Positions 5,955 to 14,144 of a DNA stretch of 14,290 nucleotides are shown piece after piece (positions within the stretch are counted from its first letter, which is position 1; each line of letters opens with the position of its first letter). The position numbers were made by a program, and so were the translations under genes. Source of the stretch: Taibaiella sp047605615 (lineage in GTDB: Bacteria > Bacteroidota > Bacteroidia > Chitinophagales > Chitinophagaceae). Location: the NCBI GenBank assembly GCA_047605615.1, contig JASGFI010000071.1, positions 1 to 14,290 on the forward strand, read 5' to 3'. Under the pieces are notes generated by a model. The model did no database searches. It was given only the letters and a program-made list of their open reading frames with translations, and was not told the DNA's origin.

Positions 5955-6392
5955 TTACATTTTAGGTTTACCGTTACCCACGGTTTCTTCCGAATTTTTA
6001 TTTGGGGTTGCGTTGCCTGCACCCATTTTGGGTTTTCCGTTGCCAATGGTTTCGGGTTTGCTGGGCTTAACTTCTTCACGGGGAGGAGTGTTGTTGGGCT
6101 TTTTTGCTGGAGGCACCACCACCTTTTTAACCACCGTAGTAGTACCCGCTTTTTTACCGGCTGCATACAACGAATCGGCAACGCGAACACTGTCCGCAAT
6201 GCGGGCCTGCTCTGCGGCTTGTGCGTTTATGGCACTGTCCGATGCGGCTTTGATAGCGGCTGCGGCGCTATCGGCTTTTACTTTTGCTATGGAGTCCACT
6301 TGTGCCTGGGTGTAACCTTCTTCGGTACCGCCGTTGCAAGCTGCGAGCGAAAGGGCAGATGCCGCTGCCAGAATTAAAAGGCTGTTTTTCAT
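5955..6392 (-). CDS. Small lipoprotein with Ala-rich helical domain and repeated C-terminal GNGKPKM motif
   Basis: No family is recognised in this 145-aa protein. The signal peptide ends in the lipobox SLAAC (Cys19). Residues 27-80 are rich in Ala with Asp-Ser pairs at regular spacing (VDS, ADS, SDS, ADS, ADS) and should form a long helix or coiled coil. The rest is a Lys/Pro-rich linker followed by two copies of a decapeptide: ETIGNGKPKM at 114-123 and ETVGNGKPKM at 136-145, the second at the extreme C terminus. The shape (lipid anchor, helix, basic flexible tail) recalls proteins that tether the outer membrane to the cell wall, but that is inference. A -7 box lies 30 nt upstream of the ATG and a terminator follows the stop. 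Confidence 0.7.
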   Translation of the reverse strand: MKNSLLILAAASALSLAACNGGTEEGYTQAQVDSIAKVKADSAAAAIKAASDSAINAQAAEQARIADSVRVADSLYAAGKKAGTTTVVKKVVVPPAKKPNNTPPREEVKPSKPETIGNGKPKMGAGNATPNKNSEETVGNGKPKM

Positions 6393-6421
6393 AATAGTTC
6401 TATTTTTTGTGATTTAGTGCG

Positions 6422-6429
6422 CAAAAGTA
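6422..6429 (-). promoter_or_regulatory. -7 box of the minus-strand lipoprotein promoter
   Basis: On the minus strand TACTTTTG matches TAnnTTTG, with a TTTG about 23 nt further upstream. It lies 29 nt before the ATG at 6392. Confidence 0.45.
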
Positions 6430-6563
6430 ATGCCAATAGGCAGTATAAATCGCAAATACAATCCAAAATTTTTATAAAATGAGGAAAAGGCAGATAACCG
6501 ATGATTTTGTTTCCAGAAATAGGGTAGGGCGACCGAATTTTATGGCTACCCGCCTTTAATGAC

Positions 6564-6571
6564 TATTTTTG
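6564..6571 (+). promoter_or_regulatory. -7 box of the trmD promoter
   Basis: TATTTTTG matches TAnnTTTG and lies 20 nt before the ATG at 6592. An in-frame ATG at 6559 would fall upstream of the transcription start, which decides the start of trmD. Confidence 0.45.
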
Positions 6572-6591
6572 CCGTAGAAGACACACAACAA

Positions 6592-7272
6592 ATGAACATA
6601 GACATCATCAGCGTAGTGCCCGATTTGCTCCAAAGCCCTTTTGCACATTCCATCATGAAACGTGCGCAGGACAAGGGGCTGTTGCGGGTTTCGGTGCATA
6701 ACCTGCGCGACTATACGCCTTACGCCCATGCCCAAGTGGACGATTATCAATTTGGCGGCGGTGCCGGCATGGTCATGATGCCCGAACCGTTGGTAAAGGC
6801 CATAGAAACGCTCCAATCGCAACGTACCTACGACGAGATAATTTACATGACACCCGATGGCCGTCGTTTCGACCAAAAAATGGCCAACAGGTTGTCCTTG
6901 AAGGGAAACCTGATGATTATTTGCGGACATTACAAAGGCATAGACGAACGTATAAGGGAGCATTACGTAACCATGGAAGTATCCATAGGCGACTACGTAT
7001 TGAGCGGCGGCGAACTGGCCGCAGCAGTGGTGGTAGATGCCATCGGCAGGTTGATACCCGGGGTGTTGAATGACGAAACATCGGCATTGTTCGACAGTTT
7101 CCAGGACGATTTGCTGGCGCCGCCGGTTTATACCCGCCCGGCAGACTTCAGGGGTTGGAAAGTACCCGCGGAATTGCTGACCGGCGACCCCAAGATAATA
7201 GACAACTGGCGTTACGAACGTGCCTTGGAACGTACCCGCAGCCGCAGGCCCGATTTGCTGGATGAGGAGTAG
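6592..7272 (+). CDS. trmD: tRNA (guanine-N1)-methyltransferase TrmD
   Basis: TrmD methylates N1 of guanine 37 next to the anticodon using S-adenosylmethionine, which prevents +1 frameshifting. The 226-aa protein has the SPOUT trefoil-knot signature: MTPDGRRFDQ (86-95), IICGHYKGIDER (109-120) and SIGDYVLSGGEL (131-142), then IGRLIPGV with Arg153. The catalytic Asp168 is in ALFDSF, followed by YTRPADFRGWKVP (180-192) and a helical C-terminal domain ending in WRYERALERTRSRRPDLL. Size matches the family. The first ATG at 6559 would add 11 residues not seen in relatives and lies upstream of the -7 box, so 6592 is chosen. Many bacteria have rpsP-rimM-trmD-rplS together, but here trmD stands alone. 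Confidence 0.95.
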   Translation: MNIDIISVVPDLLQSPFAHSIMKRAQDKGLLRVSVHNLRDYTPYAHAQVDDYQFGGGAGMVMMPEPLVKAIETLQSQRTYDEIIYMTPDGRRFDQKMANRLSLKGNLMIICGHYKGIDERIREHYVTMEVSIGDYVLSGGELAAAVVVDAIGRLIPGVLNDETSALFDSFQDDLLAPPVYTRPADFRGWKVPAELLTGDPKIIDNWRYERALERTRSRRPDLLDEE

Positions 7273-7278
7273 GAAAGC

Positions 7279-7323
7279 GCAAAAGTCAAGGGTCGCTGCG
7301 CAGCAGCGACCCTTGACTTTTGC
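7279..7323. terminator. Perfect 21-bp-stem hairpin between convergent genes
   Basis: Positions 7279-7299 are the exact reverse complement of 7303-7323, with loop GCA. The stem has a GC-rich centre and a CAAAAG/CTTTTG outer part. It begins 7 nt after the trmD stop and ends 13 nt before the stop of the minus-strand gene, so it can terminate both. Confidence 0.75.
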
Positions 7324-7336
7324 CAAACTATCGAGC

Positions 7337-7810
7337 CTATTCTTTTATGATAAGCTTCAGCGGCTTGGAATGATATTTGGCGCCTCCGGTGTCGGCATAG
7401 CTGGCCACCACGTCAAAAAAGGTGGCCGTATCGCCTTCCTTGGTGCGGTCCAAGATGCCGGCCACCCATTCCGGCGGCAGTCTTCCGCCTTCGCTTTCCA
7501 CGGAATAATAATCGGTCATGATGCGCAGCGTGCCGGTACTGTCTTCGTAGGCGCCGCGCTCGGCATAACCAAAGGTGAAGGAAGCCACCAAGTGCAGGTT
7601 GTTGGCGCTGTCGCGGCTGGTGAGGCCAAAATGCAACAAGGAATCAAACGCCGTTTTGCCGATGGTGCCATTGCCGTGTACACCGTCCGCCAAAAAAGTG
7701 GTGCCTTTGAACACTACTTTCTTCTTGCTTGTTTGTTCCTTGTTGGCTTGGAAAGCCCAACTGCCAATGGCCAACAAGCCCAACACTGCCCATGCCGTTA
7801 TTTTCTTCAT
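7337..7810 (-). CDS. Exported protein of unknown function downstream of valS
   Basis: I do not recognise a family in this 157-aa protein. Residues 1-22 form a signal peptide (MKKITAWAVLGLLAIGSWAF) with probable cleavage after SWA or FQA. There is no cysteine, so it is not a lipoprotein. The mature part looks like a compact beta-rich soluble domain with many Gly and aromatic residues and no obvious catalytic motif. It ends with LKLIIKE, consistent with a final beta strand. The ATG at 7810 lies 33 bp after the valS stop on the same strand and no promoter is visible between, so the two are probably co-transcribed. No functional link with valS is implied. Confidence 0.7.
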   Translation of the reverse strand: MKKITAWAVLGLLAIGSWAFQANKEQTSKKKVVFKGTTFLADGVHGNGTIGKTAFDSLLHFGLTSRDSANNLHLVASFTFGYAERGAYEDSTGTLRIMTDYYSVESEGGRLPPEWVAGILDRTKEGDTATFFDVVASYADTGGAKYHSKPLKLIIKE

Positions 7811-7843
7811 ACAACTACAATAAAAACAGAATTCGGTGCTAAT

Positions 7844-10462
7844 TTACAACAAAGCCAGACTTTCTTCCAAGGTTTTAATTTTGGCCCGGGCATCCGCTTG
7901 TTTTTTGCGCTCGTTGTCTATTATTTCGGGCTTGGCATTGGCCACAAATTTTTCGTTGCCCAGTTTCTTTTCCACCGACAACAAGAATCCTTTCAAATAC
8001 TTCAACTCTTCCTCCATCTTATCTTTTTGCGCGGCTACATTCACCGCTGCGTGGCTTTGGATGTACAGTTTCTCGGTTTGTACCACTATGGCCGTGGTGC
8101 CGGAAACGGGTTCTGTTGCCAATTCAAGCCTGTCGGCATTTACCTGCCGCTGAAGTATGTGGCCTGTTTGTCCGTAAAATTCATCGTTGCTGCCGGCAGC
8201 TGCATACAGTGTTACCACATCTTTGGGCTTCAATTGGTTCTTGTTGCGCATGTCCCTAATGGCGGTAATAATCTGTTGCAACAAAGCACCTTGTTGCAAA
8301 ACCACGTCGTTCTTTTCCTGTAACTCGCCCAATTGTTTTACCATGAGGTCGCTTGTTTGTTTGCGCAGCAAATGGTAAATTTCTTCGGTGATAAACGGCA
8401 TGAACGGATGCAGTAGTTGCAACAAATCTTCGAATATGGACAAGGTGGCCTCATACAATTCTTGGTCTATGCTTTCGTTCATGGCGGGTTTTGCCCATTC
8501 CAGGTACCAACTGCAAAAATCGTCCCAGATAAGGGAATAAACGGACTTCAAGGCCTCGCTCAATTTAAAGTCGGCAAACAAGGCTTCCAATTGGTGGCGC
8601 ACTTCGTTGATGCGCGCGCGCATCCAAGTGGTGGCGAAATGGTTTGCGGGTATCCGCGACACATCTACGCGAGCCTCCCACATTTTTACCAATTTGAGCG
8701 CGTTCCATATTTTGTTGGCAAAATTGCGGCCTTGTTCCAAAAAGGCTTCATCGTACAAAATGTCGTTGCCCGCGGGCGAGGAAATCATGACGCCGAAGCG
8801 TACCACATCTGTGCCAAAATCGTCAATGAGTTGCAACAAGTCGGGTGAATTGCCCAAAGACTTGCTCATTTTGCGGCCCTGCTTGTCCCTTACTATTCCC
8901 GTAAAATAAACACGTTCAAATGGCTTTTGTTCCTTGAACTCATAACCCGCCATCACCATTCTGGCCACCCAGAAGAATATTATTTCCGGCGCGGTTACCA
9001 ATGTTTGGGTAGGGTAGTAGTAGGCCAGTTCTTTGTTTTGGGCATCGCCGTTCCAACCGAAAACCTGCAAGGGCCACAGCCAACTGCTGAACCAAGTGTC
9101 CAACACATCGTCGTCTTGCCTCAAGTCCGTAGCGGAGCCATTGGGGTTTTTATCCAGGTATTTGGCCACGGCTTCGGCCTCTGTTGCTGCCACGTATATA
9201 TTGCCCGCCTTGTCGTACCAAGCCGGTATCCTTTGGCCCCACCACAACTGGCGGCTAATGTTCCAATCCTTGATGTTGGCCATCCAATGGCGGTACAGGT
9301 TTTTGAATTTGGCGGGGAAAAAATCTATGGCACCGTCCATCACGGCGGCCAATGCGGGTGCGGCCATCTGTTCCATGTCGCACCACCATTGCATGGACAA
9401 GCGGGGTTCTATCACCGCCCCGGTACGCTCCGATATGCCCACCTGATTGGTGTAATCCTCTTGTTTTACCAAATTTCCGGCGGCTTCCAGGTCGGCTATT
9501 ATCTTTTTGCGTACCGCAAACCTGTCTTCGCCCGCATACATACCGGCAGCCTCGCTCATGGTGCCGTTGGCATTGAGCGTGTCTATCACTTCCAGCTTGT
9601 GTTTCAGCCCAAGGTTATAGTCGTTTACATCGTGGGCAGGCGTAACTTTTAAGGCTCCTGTACCGAACTCACGGTCTATGTACTCGTCAAAAATAATGGG
9701 CACCCTGCGGTTGATGAGCGGCACGAAACAATATTTGCCTTTCAGGTGGGCATAACGCTCGTCCTCGGGGTGTACGCACACGGCGGTATCGCCCAATATG
9801 GTTTCGGGGCGCACGGTGGCTATGGTTATGTAGGCTTCTTCATCGGTATCTATCCGGTAGCGCACATAGGTCAGTTTGCTGTTGGTTTCCTTGTGCAGCA
9901 CCTCTTCGTCGCTGAGTGCCGTCAACGCCTGGGGGTCCCAGTTAATCATTTTTACGCCACGGTATATTTTACCCTTTTCGTACAGTTCCACGAACACCCT
10001 TATCACGGCCTTGTAATAAGCATCGTCCATGGTAAAATGGGTACGTTCCCAATCGAGCGCGCAACCCAGCTTGCGCAACTGTTGCAGTATGATGCCGCCG
10101 TATTTTTCTTTCCATTCCCAGGCATATTTCAAGAACTCGTCGCGGCCAAGTTCGTTTTTGTCTATGCCCCTTTCGCGCAACATGGCCACCACTTTGGCTT
10201 CGGTGGCAATGGAAGCATGGTCGGTGCCGGGTACCCAGCAAGTGTTGAAGCCCTGCATCTTGGCACGGCGTATCAATATGTCTTGCACGGTGTTGTTGAG
10301 CGCGTGGCCCATGTGCAGCACACCCGTCACGTTGGGTGGGGGCATCACTATGGTATAGGCTTTTCGTTCGTCCGGTTCGCTATGAAAATATCCTTTTTGT
10401 TGCCAATGCCCGTACCATTTGGTTTCCACGGCATTGGGTTCGTAATTTTTAGTAAGTTCCAT
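7844..10462 (-). CDS. valS: Valyl-tRNA synthetase
   Basis: ValRS attaches valine to tRNA-Val in the cytoplasm. The 872-aa protein has the class Ia layout. The N terminus has PPPNVTGVLHMGH, with the HIGH-type signature HMGH at 50-53. The CP1 editing domain includes ATVRPETILGDTAV (215-228), which removes misactivated threonine. NWDPQALTALSDEEV (174-188) and GRKMSKSLGN (529-538, KMSKS loop 531-535) follow. After the anticodon-binding domain, the last ~60 residues form the C-terminal coiled-coil arm typical of ValRS and absent from IleRS. The frame is open upstream to 10585, but the added residues are not family-like and the -7 box at 10480-10487 would lie inside them, so the ATG at 10462 is chosen. 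Confidence 0.96.
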   Translation of the reverse strand: MELTKNYEPNAVETKWYGHWQQKGYFHSEPDERKAYTIVMPPPNVTGVLHMGHALNNTVQDILIRRAKMQGFNTCWVPGTDHASIATEAKVVAMLRERGIDKNELGRDEFLKYAWEWKEKYGGIILQQLRKLGCALDWERTHFTMDDAYYKAVIRVFVELYEKGKIYRGVKMINWDPQALTALSDEEVLHKETNSKLTYVRYRIDTDEEAYITIATVRPETILGDTAVCVHPEDERYAHLKGKYCFVPLINRRVPIIFDEYIDREFGTGALKVTPAHDVNDYNLGLKHKLEVIDTLNANGTMSEAAGMYAGEDRFAVRKKIIADLEAAGNLVKQEDYTNQVGISERTGAVIEPRLSMQWWCDMEQMAAPALAAVMDGAIDFFPAKFKNLYRHWMANIKDWNISRQLWWGQRIPAWYDKAGNIYVAATEAEAVAKYLDKNPNGSATDLRQDDDVLDTWFSSWLWPLQVFGWNGDAQNKELAYYYPTQTLVTAPEIIFFWVARMVMAGYEFKEQKPFERVYFTGIVRDKQGRKMSKSLGNSPDLLQLIDDFGTDVVRFGVMISSPAGNDILYDEAFLEQGRNFANKIWNALKLVKMWEARVDVSRIPANHFATTWMRARINEVRHQLEALFADFKLSEALKSVYSLIWDDFCSWYLEWAKPAMNESIDQELYEATLSIFEDLLQLLHPFMPFITEEIYHLLRKQTSDLMVKQLGELQEKNDVVLQQGALLQQIITAIRDMRNKNQLKPKDVVTLYAAAGSNDEFYGQTGHILQRQVNADRLELATEPVSGTTAIVVQTEKLYIQSHAAVNVAAQKDKMEEELKYLKGFLLSVEKKLGNEKFVANAKPEIIDNERKKQADARAKIKTLEESLALL

Positions 10463-10752
10463 GTACAAAAATGAGGCGGCAAATTTAATCAAAATTGCCG
10501 TAAGCGGGGTAGGGCATGGGGCTATTGACACACGTTTAAATATTGCAGCAAGGAAGCGTAGCATCATGCTGTCTGCTGTAAGCATTATTTATCAGTGATG
10601 AAAACAGCGAGCAAGAGCGGGTCTTATTTTTTTAGTGTATGTCACTGCTGGCGCAAACAAGATATAGTTCCGTGCTTCGAATGGTCTTGAATGGTGGTCA
10701 AAGTGTTTCCATAGCGGTATTGCCAGTTCTTCCGGTTTTGTCGGTGGGCTTA
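10463..10752. other. Intergenic region between gldD and valS
   Basis: These 290 bases hold the valS -7 box and otherwise nothing I can identify. No clear terminator hairpin is seen after the tandem TAA TAA stops of gldD. The short ORFs on both strands have no signal peptide, start context or family-like content and are judged spurious. Confidence 0.5.
10480..10487 (-). promoter_or_regulatory. -7 box of the valS promoter
   Basis: On the minus strand TAAATTTG matches TAnnTTTG and lies 17 nt before the ATG at 10462. No matching -33 element was found. Confidence 0.45.
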
Positions 10753-11340
10753 TTATTTAAACCTCACCGACTCCACCATTTGTTCCAAGTCCTTTTTAAG
10801 AAATTCCATGGCGGGCTGTAGCGAATCGGCGTTGGGGGCATTGTTGAAATAAAGCGCGCCCCTCAGGAAATTCTTGCTATTGTCCGTCACATAAAATTGG
10901 TAGGCCGAGGCCGCATTGCCGCCAACGGTATAAAAAACGCCGTCCAAGCCATTCTTGGTGCGAAACGTAGGTGTCTTTATATAGTCCGCGCGTTTTTCGT
11001 GCGCAAAAGAAAGCCGGTAGGATTCGTCAACCAATTTTGGCAAGGGTTCGGCAGCCGAAATGGGTTTGTAGCTCAAATAAATAGTGGCATTGAGGCTGGG
11101 TATGTCAATGTTTATCCAATAGGGTGCGTGCTCTTGCCGGTTCAATGCCTCGTCGCGCGTAACAAAGCCGTAGGCAGGGTAGCTAAGGCTGAATGGATAG
11201 CTGGTGCTGTCGAAGGTTCGGTAGGCATGCCGGGGCAATTCGAGCCTGTAATAACCTCTGGATTTTGGTATGGGATTGGCCGGCCTGCAACCTGTGGCAG
11301 CCAGACCAACAAACGTTGTCAGGTAAAATATTTTTCGCAT
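10753..11340 (-). CDS. gldD: Gliding motility lipoprotein GldD
   Basis: GldD is one of the lipoproteins required for gliding in Flavobacterium johnsoniae and is found widely in Bacteroidota with type IX secretion; its molecular role is not settled. The 195-aa protein has a signal peptide with lipobox AATGC (Cys18). It then has family features: PKSRGYYRLELP, YPFSLSYP, INIDIPSLNATIYLSYKPI (76-94), a TFRTKNGLDGVFYTVGGNAA stretch (124-143), FYVTDNSKNFLRGALYF, and a C-terminal helix ending in MVESVRFK. Length is usual. The ATG overlaps the TGA of the preceding DUF4296 gene by one base (TGATG), so translation is probably coupled. Tandem TAA codons close it. In F. johnsoniae gldD is next to gldE; no gldE is present here. 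Confidence 0.9.
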   Translation of the reverse strand: MRKIFYLTTFVGLAATGCRPANPIPKSRGYYRLELPRHAYRTFDSTSYPFSLSYPAYGFVTRDEALNRQEHAPYWINIDIPSLNATIYLSYKPISAAEPLPKLVDESYRLSFAHEKRADYIKTPTFRTKNGLDGVFYTVGGNAASAYQFYVTDNSKNFLRGALYFNNAPNADSLQPAMEFLKKDLEQMVESVRFK

Positions 11341-11987
11341 CAGGGTTCTTTTTCGGTACGTGGTTTTAAACTGGCCGGTTTGTTGCTTTTCGGCACTATT
11401 CCTTTTATGCTTTGTTCAAGGCTTTGTTTGTTTGCGGGCAGATTATTGGTTTTTTTGCCGGTCGTAGAATCTTTGCGGTTCGGCTTTTTTAAGTTCAAAC
11501 TATCTGCAAGTGCTTGGGCTTTTAGGCTGTCGGCCATGGTTTTGTTTGTAAGGCTGTCGGGCTTGGCTGGGGCGTTGTTTTCCGGTTCTTCCTTGTCTTT
11601 TACCTTGGCGGCTATTTTGTTTTTCGCCAATTGGGTTATGACCTTTCCGTAAAGCGAGTCTATCTCGGACGGTCGCTCTTTGTACCATTCCAAGGCATCT
11701 TCAAAATCTTCGTAGCTGACATCGTAATGTTTCAAGATGGAAATATAAAAACCCGATAGGCTGTCCCGGTTTTTTTCTACCCTGTTTTTGCTGTCTTTTC
11801 CCAAGCCTTGGCTGTAAATTTCGGCAAGGTGCACGTCTGCCAATAGCTTGGCCATGGTGGCATCGGGTATGGGCGGCGTTTCCTGCGGTTGCTTGCAGGC
11901 GCATTGCAGCAAGAGCAAGAGTATGGGCAACGGGTATTTTATGGATATTTTCAAAACAGGCTGTTTGATTTTGGGTAAATGCCCCAT
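11340..11987 (-). CDS. DUF4296 domain lipoprotein
   Basis: DUF4296 proteins are a Bacteroidota envelope family without known function. The 215-aa product begins with a positively charged segment and a hydrophobic stretch (YPLPILLLLLQCAC) with likely lipidation at Cys31. The DUF4296 domain spans about 44-125: ATMAKLLADVHLAEI, then a Ser-Leu-Ser helix, YYDVS-like HYDVSYEDFEDALEWY and a final helix. The last ~90 residues are Lys/Asn/Ser/Pro-rich with repeated DSL motifs and are probably disordered. The ATG at 11987 directly follows the TAA of the porD-like gene (0-nt gap), and its stop overlaps gldD by one base. Co-translation with GldD and PorD suggests a shared role in secretion or gliding, which is inference. 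Confidence 0.75.
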   Translation of the reverse strand: MGHLPKIKQPVLKISIKYPLPILLLLLQCACKQPQETPPIPDATMAKLLADVHLAEIYSQGLGKDSKNRVEKNRDSLSGFYISILKHYDVSYEDFEDALEWYKERPSEIDSLYGKVITQLAKNKIAAKVKDKEEPENNAPAKPDSLTNKTMADSLKAQALADSLNLKKPNRKDSTTGKKTNNLPANKQSLEQSIKGIVPKSNKPASLKPRTEKEP

Positions 11988-12947
11988 TTATTGAATACTG
12001 CGGTATTGCGCGGTATGCGGCACGTCCATTTTGCTCAATTGGTCCACATAATCTTTTCGTTCGGCTGCCGGTGTTTGGGTCAATACGTTCACGAACTCCA
12101 ACCATTTGGCATTAAAGAAAAACTGAAAAAGTATGGAGGTGGGGTTGGCGTTGTTGACGGTAGTGAGCGTGGGAATGCAGTCCAGCATTGCTTTCCTGCC
12201 TTCTTCGGGCTTGGTGTGCAGCAAATCCAATCCTTTCCGGTGATAGTTGTAATACATGGGCCTGAACGCCGCAAACCGGGGACTCAGGATTTGGTCAATA
12301 AGCCAATAGCGGTTGCGGGTGGAATTGGTGGCCGTCCAGCCGCTTATGCCCGAAGCATTGTTGGCGGCACCGCCCTGCGAACCCGGCGCATTGTTGACCA
12401 CGTTTTGTGCCTTCCTGAAATATGCTTCCCCGCCTTTTGGCGCAAAGGAATCGTAGTCGAAACCTATTATCAGGTAAATGTAGTAGGCCACGATGGCGGG
12501 CAAGTTATCGGTATAGCCGTCGCCGCTGCCCGATACGTTGGCGTCGTTGAACTGTATGGTTTGGCTTTCGTCGAACCTGAAAACGACTTCCCTGTCAACG
12601 TAATTGACCATGGAACTGCTGTAGCCGCTGCCAAATACCGGCCTGGACGATTGGATGTTTATGGTGGCTTTGTACACGCCGGTTTGTCCTTGTACTTGTT
12701 CGGTAAAATTTACCAAAAAACTACAGTCTATTTTTTCGTTGGCGTTGTAGGTGTCTTCGGTCCATTTCCTGTTGTTCACAAAGTCGGTCAATGATTTCTT
12801 GAACGTCTGAAATACCTTGGCATCCACGTTTTGGACCCTGTCGTAAGTTACATCTACCTTACAATTCAAGTCTTGCGCCTTCATGTTGCCCGCCATTGCC
12901 GTCAAACCGGCCAACAGCAATACAATCCTTTTCATGGCTATTTTCAT
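11988..12947 (-). CDS. porD: DUF4835 family protein, PorD-like type IX secretion protein
   Basis: DUF4835 includes PorD, implicated in type IX secretion and gliding. Numbered from 12947, the 319-aa protein has a signal peptide, KRIVLLLAGLTAMAGNMKA, cleaved before QDLNCKV, a usual start of mature Bacteroidota exported proteins. The family segments VFQTFKKSLTDFVNNRKWT and IDCSFLVNFTEQ follow. Later come GSGYSSSMVNYVDREVVFRF, NLPAIVAYYIYLIIGFDYDS, FAPKGGEAYFRKAQNVVNNA, NRYWLIDQILSPRFAAFRPM, YYNYHRKGLDLLHT and FFNAKWLEFVNVL. The ATG at 12947 overlaps the coaBC stop in ATGA, favouring coupled translation. The ATG at 12935 (four codons later) is an equally good start for the signal peptide. Linkage of coaBC to a DUF4835 gene is, to my knowledge, common in the phylum. 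Confidence 0.85.
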   Translation of the reverse strand: MKIAMKRIVLLLAGLTAMAGNMKAQDLNCKVDVTYDRVQNVDAKVFQTFKKSLTDFVNNRKWTEDTYNANEKIDCSFLVNFTEQVQGQTGVYKATINIQSSRPVFGSGYSSSMVNYVDREVVFRFDESQTIQFNDANVSGSGDGYTDNLPAIVAYYIYLIIGFDYDSFAPKGGEAYFRKAQNVVNNAPGSQGGAANNASGISGWTATNSTRNRYWLIDQILSPRFAAFRPMYYNYHRKGLDLLHTKPEEGRKAMLDCIPTLTTVNNANPTSILFQFFFNAKWLEFVNVLTQTPAAERKDYVDQLSKMDVPHTAQYRSIQ

Positions 12948-14140
12948 TTCATTATGGTCAAAATGCAATCTACTATACTTTCGGCAATTTCTGTTTTTTG
13001 CGCCCGTTCCAGTTCTTTTATGGTGCCGTCCTTGTAAAACAGCGACACCTTGTTGGTATCGTGGCCAAAGCCCGCGCCTTCGTCGTTCAAAGAATTAAGC
13101 ACTATCATGTCGGCATTTTTGGCTATTAGTTTCTTTTGTGCGTTGGCGGTTTCGTCGTTGGTTTCCAAGGCAAATCCCACCACCAATTGCTTGTCTTTTT
13201 TGCTATGGCCAAGGCTGGCCAATATGTCCGGGTTTTTCACCAATGTCAATTGCAGGGCATCGTCATGGGTCTTTTTTATCTTTTCGGTAGCTATGGTTTC
13301 GGGTCTATAATCGGCTACGGCCGCGGTCATGACGGCTACATCCATCGCCGGAAACGATTCGGTGCAGGCTTGGTACATTTCCAAGGCAGTGTTGACCCGT
13401 TTAAGGTTGATGTTGGCAGGCACTGCCACATTGCCGGGACCAAGTACCAGATGCACCTCAAATCCTTTTGCCGCCAACGATTGGGCTATGGCTACCCCCA
13501 TTTTTCCCGTGGAATGATTGCCTATGAAACGCACGGGGTCCAGGGGTTCGTATGTGGGGCCTGCCGTTACCAATGCTTTTTTGCCCTTGGCCACTGATTG
13601 CTTGTTGAAAAAACCGGACAGGTGCGCCACTATTTCTTCCGGCTCGGCCATGCGCCCCTGCCCCATTAGCCCGCTGGCCAATTCGCCATTGCCCACGGGC
13701 AATATTTCGCAGCCATGGTGTTGCAATGTTTGGAGGTTGGTTTTTGTGGCTTTGTGCAGCCACATGTCTTCGTCCATGGCGGGAGCCACCATTACCGGGC
13801 AGGTGGCGGATAGGTAAACGGCCAATAACAAATTATCGCAAAGGCCGTTGGCCATTTTGGCCAGGGTATTGGCACTGGCGGGCGCTACCAGCATTGCATC
13901 TGCCCAGCGGCCCAGCAGCACGTGGTTGTTCCAGTGGTCGCCCTCGCTCACTGCGTGCAGCACTTCGTTTTTCGAGACGGTAGCCAGTGCCAGCGGCGAT
14001 ACAAAGGAAGCAGCCGCCGGTGTCATTATTACCTTCACTTCTGCGCCCGCTTTTACCAGCAGCCGTACCAAGTGCGGCGTTTTGTAAGCAGCTATGCTGC
14101 CACTGACTGCCAATGTTATTTTTTTGCCTTGCAGGGTCAT
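12944..14140 (-). CDS. coaBC: Bifunctional phosphopantothenoylcysteine decarboxylase / phosphopantothenate-cysteine ligase
   Basis: CoaBC makes 4'-phosphopantetheine from 4'-phosphopantothenate, cysteine and CTP, two steps of coenzyme A synthesis. The 398-aa protein has an N-terminal FMN-dependent CoaC domain: VSGSIAAYK (12-20), NHVLLGRWAD with the catalytic His73, PASANT (87-92) and PAMDEDMW (120-127). The C-terminal CoaB domain has TAGPTYEPLDPVRFIGNHS (192-210) and TGKMG, with Asn208 in the place of E. coli Asn210. AAVADYRP (273-280) and the basic EKIKK (286-290) follow. At the position of E. coli Cys158 (ACGDIGPGRM) this protein has Ser156 (ASGLMGQGRM). The frame is open to 14224, but the family begins at GKKITLAVSGS, so the ATG at 14140 is chosen. 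It heads the operon with porD, DUF4296 and gldD. Confidence 0.93.
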   Translation of the reverse strand: MTLQGKKITLAVSGSIAAYKTPHLVRLLVKAGAEVKVIMTPAAASFVSPLALATVSKNEVLHAVSEGDHWNNHVLLGRWADAMLVAPASANTLAKMANGLCDNLLLAVYLSATCPVMVAPAMDEDMWLHKATKTNLQTLQHHGCEILPVGNGELASGLMGQGRMAEPEEIVAHLSGFFNKQSVAKGKKALVTAGPTYEPLDPVRFIGNHSTGKMGVAIAQSLAAKGFEVHLVLGPGNVAVPANINLKRVNTALEMYQACTESFPAMDVAVMTAAVADYRPETIATEKIKKTHDDALQLTLVKNPDILASLGHSKKDKQLVVGFALETNDETANAQKKLIAKNADMIVLNSLNDEGAGFGHDTNKVSLFYKDGTIKELERAQKTEIAESIVDCILTIMK

Positions 14141-14144
14141 GTGC

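Noticed and set aside
7220..8323. 367-codon plus-strand ORF from the trmD end into valS
   Set aside because: It runs through the 21-bp hairpin and antisense to the exported protein and valS, with no coherent domain.
8927..10474. Long plus-strand ORFs of about 240 codons opposite valS
   Set aside because: They are shadows of the ValRS coding strand, Gly/His/Val-rich without motifs.
10463..10585. 41-residue N-terminal extension of ValRS
   Set aside because: It spans the promoter -7 box and precedes the normal ValRS N terminus (NYEPNAVETKW).
10897..12794. Plus-strand ORFs of 251 and 271 codons opposite gldD, DUF4296 and porD
   Set aside because: The minus-strand genes have family matches and coupled junctions; the plus-strand translations do not.
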